A DNA stretch of 17,897 nucleotides from Actinomycetota bacterium (GTDB lineage: Bacteria; Actinomycetota; Actinomycetes; Nanopelagicales; Nanopelagicaceae), in the NCBI GenBank assembly GCA_009702205.1, contig WLIM01000006.1, forward strand, positions 1 through 17,897. Reading direction: 5' to 3'. Positions 15,138-17,897 of this stretch are shown one piece after another (the first letter of the stretch is position 1; each line of letters begins with the position of its first letter). The notes below the pieces were generated by a model. That model saw only the letters and a program-made list of their open reading frames with translations. It ran no database searches and was not told the origin of the DNA. Made by a program: the position numbers and the translations under genes.

Positions 15138-15909
15138 TAGCATCTGCAATTCTTTTTTCGTTTGCGATCCATTCATATGCGGCCATAGAGATCCAAATCG
15201 CATCAATTAACATGCCCATGGCCCACATGATTGCGCCACCTCTATGTTGATCGGCGATGCCATTCATGTCGCTCATCTTCATTGGGACATCATGTAGCAA
15301 TTTATTACCAGAATAAAGAAAGAAACCAGTCATAGTTTCGGGAAGCATCATTGCGAAAAGTGAAAGTACACGTGCTGCATATGGAACTGTGAATGGTTGA
15401 GGGTTGCCAGACATAACAGGGTAGTAATAAATAAATCCACCGACTAAAAACAAAATCAATTCAAATTCATGGATATTAGGGTTAATCATTCCGGCATCAG
15501 CTAGTGGTGAAAAATGTGTAAGAATTAAAATAGTTAAGAAAATTAGAAAGCCAACTTCGGGGCGGAAGAGTTGGCGAACCAAAATATTTCTTCCAATGCC
15601 AACAATTATTTTTTTAACTCGTAAATCTCTAGAATTTACTAAAACTTTAATCGGAGAACCTAGAACAATTAGTGGTGATATCAACATCATCAGGCCAACA
15701 TGCTGAACCATATGAAGCCAGAATTTAGTAATCGCAAGGTGTGCGATTGGGCCAACAAGAAGTATGAAAGCAAGAAACATCCCAAGATAAAATGAGAGCT
15801 GGCGAAGCTTTGAGACTCCATGATTGGTTGGCCTCTCGTAGAAATACCAAATGGCTTTAGTGATTAGGGCAGCGCCAAAGAAGAGGTCCCAGAACGGGCT
15901 CAGGCTCAT
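15130..15909 (-). CDS. ctaG: Cytochrome c oxidase assembly factor, caa3_CtaG family
   Basis: This multi-pass membrane protein is thought to help copper loading of the cytochrome oxidase. It has 259 residues with about seven TM helices, belonging to the Bacillus-type caa3_CtaG family and not the Cox11 type. Possible metal ligands are the conserved HMVQHVGLMM (66-75; His66, His70), INPNIHEFE (142-150; His147) and DQHRGGAIMW (220-229). The frame is open back to 16008, but GAGGGAG lies just upstream of the ATG at 15909 and the MSLSPFWDLFFG start suits a membrane protein, so I use that. It is divergent from the oxidase genes and overlaps the small membrane gene by 8 bp. The locus supports a role in building the adjacent oxidase. 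Confidence 0.88.
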   Translation of the reverse strand: MSLSPFWDLFFGAALITKAIWYFYERPTNHGVSKLRQLSFYLGMFLAFILLVGPIAHLAITKFWLHMVQHVGLMMLISPLIVLGSPIKVLVNSRDLRVKKIIVGIGRNILVRQLFRPEVGFLIFLTILILTHFSPLADAGMINPNIHEFELILFLVGGFIYYYPVMSGNPQPFTVPYAARVLSLFAMMLPETMTGFFLYSGNKLLHDVPMKMSDMNGIADQHRGGAIMWAMGMLIDAIWISMAAYEWIANEKRIADAND

Positions 15910-15911
15910 TG

Positions 15912-15918
15912 CTCCCTC
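15912..15918 (-). promoter_or_regulatory. Ribosome binding site GAGGGAG deciding the ctaG start
   Basis: The minus strand has TTGAGGGAGCA directly before the ATG at 15909. It supports that start over the upstream in-frame starts reaching 16008, whose extra 33 residues look non-membrane and Cys-rich. Confidence 0.6.
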
Positions 15919-15952
15919 AATTCTCAGATTATTCTCGAAATACCTTAAAAAT

Positions 15953-15968
15953 AGTGTTCCATAACACT
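15953..15968. repeat. Perfect inverted repeat AGTGTT-CCAT-AACACT between ctaG and the oxidase genes
   Basis: A 6-bp perfect dyad with a 4-bp centre lies in the 131-bp divergent region 15910-16040. A size and symmetry like this fit an operator for a dimeric regulator. A hairpin in the ctaG leader is possible but would be weak, and there is no following T-run for a terminator. The rest of the gap shows a ribosome site for each gene but no convincing -10/-35 pair. Confidence 0.4.
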
Positions 15969-16024
15969 GACCATGAGCGTAACCTAAAGCGCATTGCTGC
16001 ATTTTCAATGTAGATGCAATTCAC

Positions 16025-16034
16025 GGGAAGGTGA
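16025..16034 (+). promoter_or_regulatory. Ribosome binding site GGGAAGGTGA for the cupredoxin-like gene
   Basis: A purine-rich site containing AAGGTGA ends 6 nt before the ATG at 16041. It shows that this operon is read from a leadered mRNA, unlike several other genes in the window. Confidence 0.6.
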
Positions 16035-16040
16035 AAATAG

Positions 16041-16775
16041 ATGGCAAGTTCAAATATGACATCCGGGAAACGACTTGCGAGCGCAGTTCTTGCAACAGTT
16101 CTTTCGGTTGCCGTTGTCGCAGGAGTTGGTGTCCTGCTTCACAAACTAAGCGCTGACCCGAATGGAACATTGATTGCAACTAAAGAGGCAGACACGATCA
16201 CAATTGAAGGCAAGGTTTATCCAAAAGCTTCAATAACTATGGGTGTCTACGCCGATAAAGAACAAGCACATGAAGATGGTTTTGATGGCATGAAGAATGA
16301 TTGGGTGCAATACGGGCCTTCTAATCACCTAATACTTCCAGCAAATACTTACGTAACTATGACAATTCATGGATATGACGGCGGTGAAGAACTTAATAAT
16401 CCATTCTTCGGCAAAGTTGTTGGAACAGTAGGCGGCACCGTAAATATTGACGGTGAAGACATTTCTTCTCTGCCATATAACAAAATCCAACACACTTGGA
16501 CTTTGCACGGAATTCCAACATCTACGCAAGATCCGCTTTATGTGAGCGTTCCTCTTCTTCGTGTTGAAGAAGATGAAGAGACAGGTTGGGTTCCAACAAA
16601 AGATCCAAATACAAACTTTAAGGGACACACAATTACATTCTCATTTCTAACTAAGGGCGCTGGCGAATATGTATGGAACTGCGAATTCCCTTGCGGTGAC
16701 GATACTTATGCCAAGTTCGGAGCCGCGATGAGCGGTTACGGATATATGTCTGGAAAGGTTACGGTCACAGCATGA
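16041..16775 (+). CDS. Membrane-anchored cupredoxin-like protein related to oxidase subunit II
   Basis: This 244-residue protein has an N-terminal TM anchor at about 13-33 and no clear cleavage site, followed by an exported beta-rich domain. Near the C-terminus is YVWNCEFPCGDDTY, with Cys214 and Cys218 spaced as in a CuA centre (C-x3-C-G). The Glu normally between them and the His and Met normally 4 and 7 residues after the second Cys are absent; Met230 and Met236 lie later. Upstream, QHTWTLHGI (150-158) could supply a His ligand. It starts the oxidase operon: its TGA overlaps the ctaC ATG (ATGA). Automatic tools might name it subunit II, but the real ctaC is next door. It could be a copper carrier, an accessory subunit or a non-copper relic. 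Confidence 0.7.
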   Translation: MASSNMTSGKRLASAVLATVLSVAVVAGVGVLLHKLSADPNGTLIATKEADTITIEGKVYPKASITMGVYADKEQAHEDGFDGMKNDWVQYGPSNHLILPANTYVTMTIHGYDGGEELNNPFFGKVVGTVGGTVNIDGEDISSLPYNKIQHTWTLHGIPTSTQDPLYVSVPLLRVEEDEETGWVPTKDPNTNFKGHTITFSFLTKGAGEYVWNCEFPCGDDTYAKFGAAMSGYGYMSGKVTVTA

Positions 16776-17563
16776 GTGAACATGGAAACGTTGATCTAAA
16801 ACCAACTCCTGGCGATCGCTTTATTAAATTTTTCAAGCGCTCGGATGTAATTCAATCCACTATTTTTGGTGTGATTGTGACTGTCGTATTCGTAATTTTA
16901 GGTGGAAAGTTCTACACCCAATGGATGCCTAAAGTGATGAGTACGGACATGAAGGCCATTGAACGTTTAATGGTTGTCTTCACTTGGATCGCTGCGCCAG
17001 TTTGTGGTGTTGTTCTAGGAATTGCGCTTTATACCTTCTTAAACCGCCATAGTGGAGATACTCCGCCACCTGAAGGCCCTGCTACTCGTACCAACGGTCC
17101 AGTTGTTCTTGGTTGGACTGTCGTAACAAGTTTGTTGGCTTTAGTGGCAGTTATATATGGAATTACTGAGATGAACTCATCATCTATCGCAACTGCAAAA
17201 AATGCAGAAGATGCGATGGTTGTAAATGTTGTAGGTAATCAATGGGTCTGGACTTTTGAATATCCAGAACTTGGTGTTCAAAGCCACGAGTTAATGCTTC
17301 CGATCAATCGTTCTGTTGCATTCCATGTCTCTTCAGTAGATGTGAACCACTCATTCTGGCCAGTTCAACTTGGCGTAAAAGTTGATGCTAATAAATTAGC
17401 GGAAACTCTTGCAGACACAACTCCTACAAAGCTAGGTGAGTTTGATGTTAAGTGTGCCGAACTTTGCGGTCTCTACCACGCGTATATGGAGACAACTGGC
17501 GAGGTAATGACGAAGGATGACTTTGATAACTGGGTAATTGCACAAGGAGGTCACACCGCATGA
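16772..17563 (+). CDS. ctaC: Cytochrome c oxidase subunit II
   Basis: This is the CuA-bearing subunit that accepts electrons for the aa3-type oxidase. It has 263 residues. Three hydrophobic segments lie at about 31-50, 66-90 and 112-132, placing the C-terminal domain outside. GNQWVWTFEYP (155-165) is the aromatic electron-entry region. The CuA ligands are all present: His193 in VNHSFWP, Cys228, Glu230, Cys232, His236 and Met239 in CAELCGLYHAYM. There is no C-terminal cytochrome c domain. The N-terminus lacks an evident lipobox or signal-peptidase site, so the first helix may be retained. It overlaps the upstream gene and ctaD by 4 bp each. Confidence 0.93.
   Translation: MSEHGNVDLKPTPGDRFIKFFKRSDVIQSTIFGVIVTVVFVILGGKFYTQWMPKVMSTDMKAIERLMVVFTWIAAPVCGVVLGIALYTFLNRHSGDTPPPEGPATRTNGPVVLGWTVVTSLLALVAVIYGITEMNSSSIATAKNAEDAMVVNVVGNQWVWTFEYPELGVQSHELMLPINRSVAFHVSSVDVNHSFWPVQLGVKVDANKLAETLADTTPTKLGEFDVKCAELCGLYHAYMETTGEVMTKDDFDNWVIAQGGHTA
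17544..17551 (+). promoter_or_regulatory. Strong ribosome binding site AAGGAGGT before ctaD
   Basis: An eight-base match to the anti-Shine-Dalgarno sequence lies inside the end of ctaC, 8 nt before the ATG at 17560. It fixes that start and implies high translation of the downstream gene. Confidence 0.75.
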
Positions 17564-17897
17564 CAACACTTGACCAACACGTTGGAACACGACCAATTCC
17601 AAATCCAAAAAATAGTTTAATTACAAAACTAAACGCTGGAACTGGATTAATAGTTGGAATCATCTTTGCGATTGCCACATATAAAGGCTTAAGCAATGTA
17701 GTTGATGGCACTGTCTATCACTTCCAGAATCAGATTCTCCTTGCGACTATGTTTATGTGGAGCATCGGCTTCCTTGCAGGTATCGGCGCTTTTATCGGAC
17801 CAATTCGTTGGCTAATTGGAAAAGATTTAACTGCAGAAGAACAGCTTTACATGGCAGGAGATGGCCAAGGAATAAAGCGTTACTTCAAATATTGCAC
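17560..17897 (+). CDS. ctaD: Probable cytochrome c oxidase subunit I, N-terminal part (cut by window edge)
   Basis: The first 112 residues of a membrane protein follow ctaC with a 4-bp overlap (ATGA). A polar N-terminus (about 1-25) precedes hydrophobic segments at about 26-40 and 60-83, then a charged loop (GKDLTAEEQLYMAGDGQ), ending in KRYFKYCT. Subunit I proteins usually begin with a motif of the type TTDHKxIG before their first helix, and the cut CT could be the start of that motif. If so, this protein carries an extension of about 110 residues with two extra helices. The motif itself and the heme/CuB histidines are beyond the window, so the call rests on gene order and the last residues. 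A separate small oxidase subunit is an alternative. Confidence 0.6.
   Translation, partial: MTTLDQHVGTRPIPNPKNSLITKLNAGTGLIVGIIFAIATYKGLSNVVDGTVYHFQNQILLATMFMWSIGFLAGIGAFIGPIRWLIGKDLTAEEQLYMAGDGQGIKRYFKYC

Noticed and set aside
15910..16008. Longer CtaG starting at 16008
   Set aside because: The extra residues are not membrane-like and the ATG at 15909 has a clear ribosome site.
1..17897. Defence island, prophage, integron or transposon
   Set aside because: No integrase, transposase, restriction, toxin or CRISPR gene is visible; nearly every gene is recognisable core metabolism.

Overview
The window is a gene-dense stretch of a bacterial chromosome: 20 protein-coding genes, two of them cut by the window edges, with no RNA gene, CRISPR array, insertion sequence or prophage that I can see. 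The base composition is AT-leaning, but the gene order and protein types are actinobacterial: tilS-hpt-ftsH-folE-folP, a RipA-like NlpC/P60 hydrolase, a GuaB1-type GMP reductase, an S13 carboxypeptidase and CtaG/CtaC/CtaD oxidase genes. A small-genome, low-GC actinobacterium fits best. Freshwater acI (Ca. Nanopelagicales, such as Planktophila) is my inference and has not been tested by any search. Intergenic space is tiny: the largest gap is about 131 bp, many genes overlap by 4-29 bp, and no stretch over 300 bp lacks a gene.

Layout. (1) Positions 1-5910, minus strand: a probable operon of nlpC/P60, tilS, hpt, ftsH, folE and folP, covering wall hydrolysis, tRNA-Ile lysidine, purine salvage, membrane proteolysis and the first folate steps. 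(2) 5994-7699, minus: a two-gene ABC exporter (permease and ATPase), divergent from metZ. (3) 7729-8955, plus: metZ, homocysteine synthesis by direct sulfhydrylation; its 3' end overlaps ctaB on the other strand. (4) 8927-11826, minus: an EamA transporter, a dacB-like carboxypeptidase and ctaB (heme O synthase). (5) 11851-13415: a SpoU/TrmH RNA methyltransferase (plus) converging on a TPR-repeat protein (minus). (6) 13475-14905, plus: guaB1. (7) 14907-17897: an aerobic respiration locus. A small two-helix membrane protein and ctaG lie on the minus strand; an unusual membrane-anchored cupredoxin-like protein, ctaC and the start of ctaD lie on the plus strand.

How the genes connect. ctaB makes heme O, the precursor of heme A for the oxidase. 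CtaG is expected to deliver copper to it, and CtaC/CtaD are its subunits, so the right half is weighted to terminal oxidase biogenesis. NlpC/P60 and DacB both trim peptidoglycan. Hpt and GuaB1 both feed IMP pools.

The most interesting signals are three. A promoter signature TAnnnT lies 6-8 nt before the start codon of seven genes and suggests pervasive leaderless transcription. The cupredoxin-like protein has CuA-type cysteines but lacks the canonical His/Met ligands. The putative oxidase subunit I has a long N-terminal extension.
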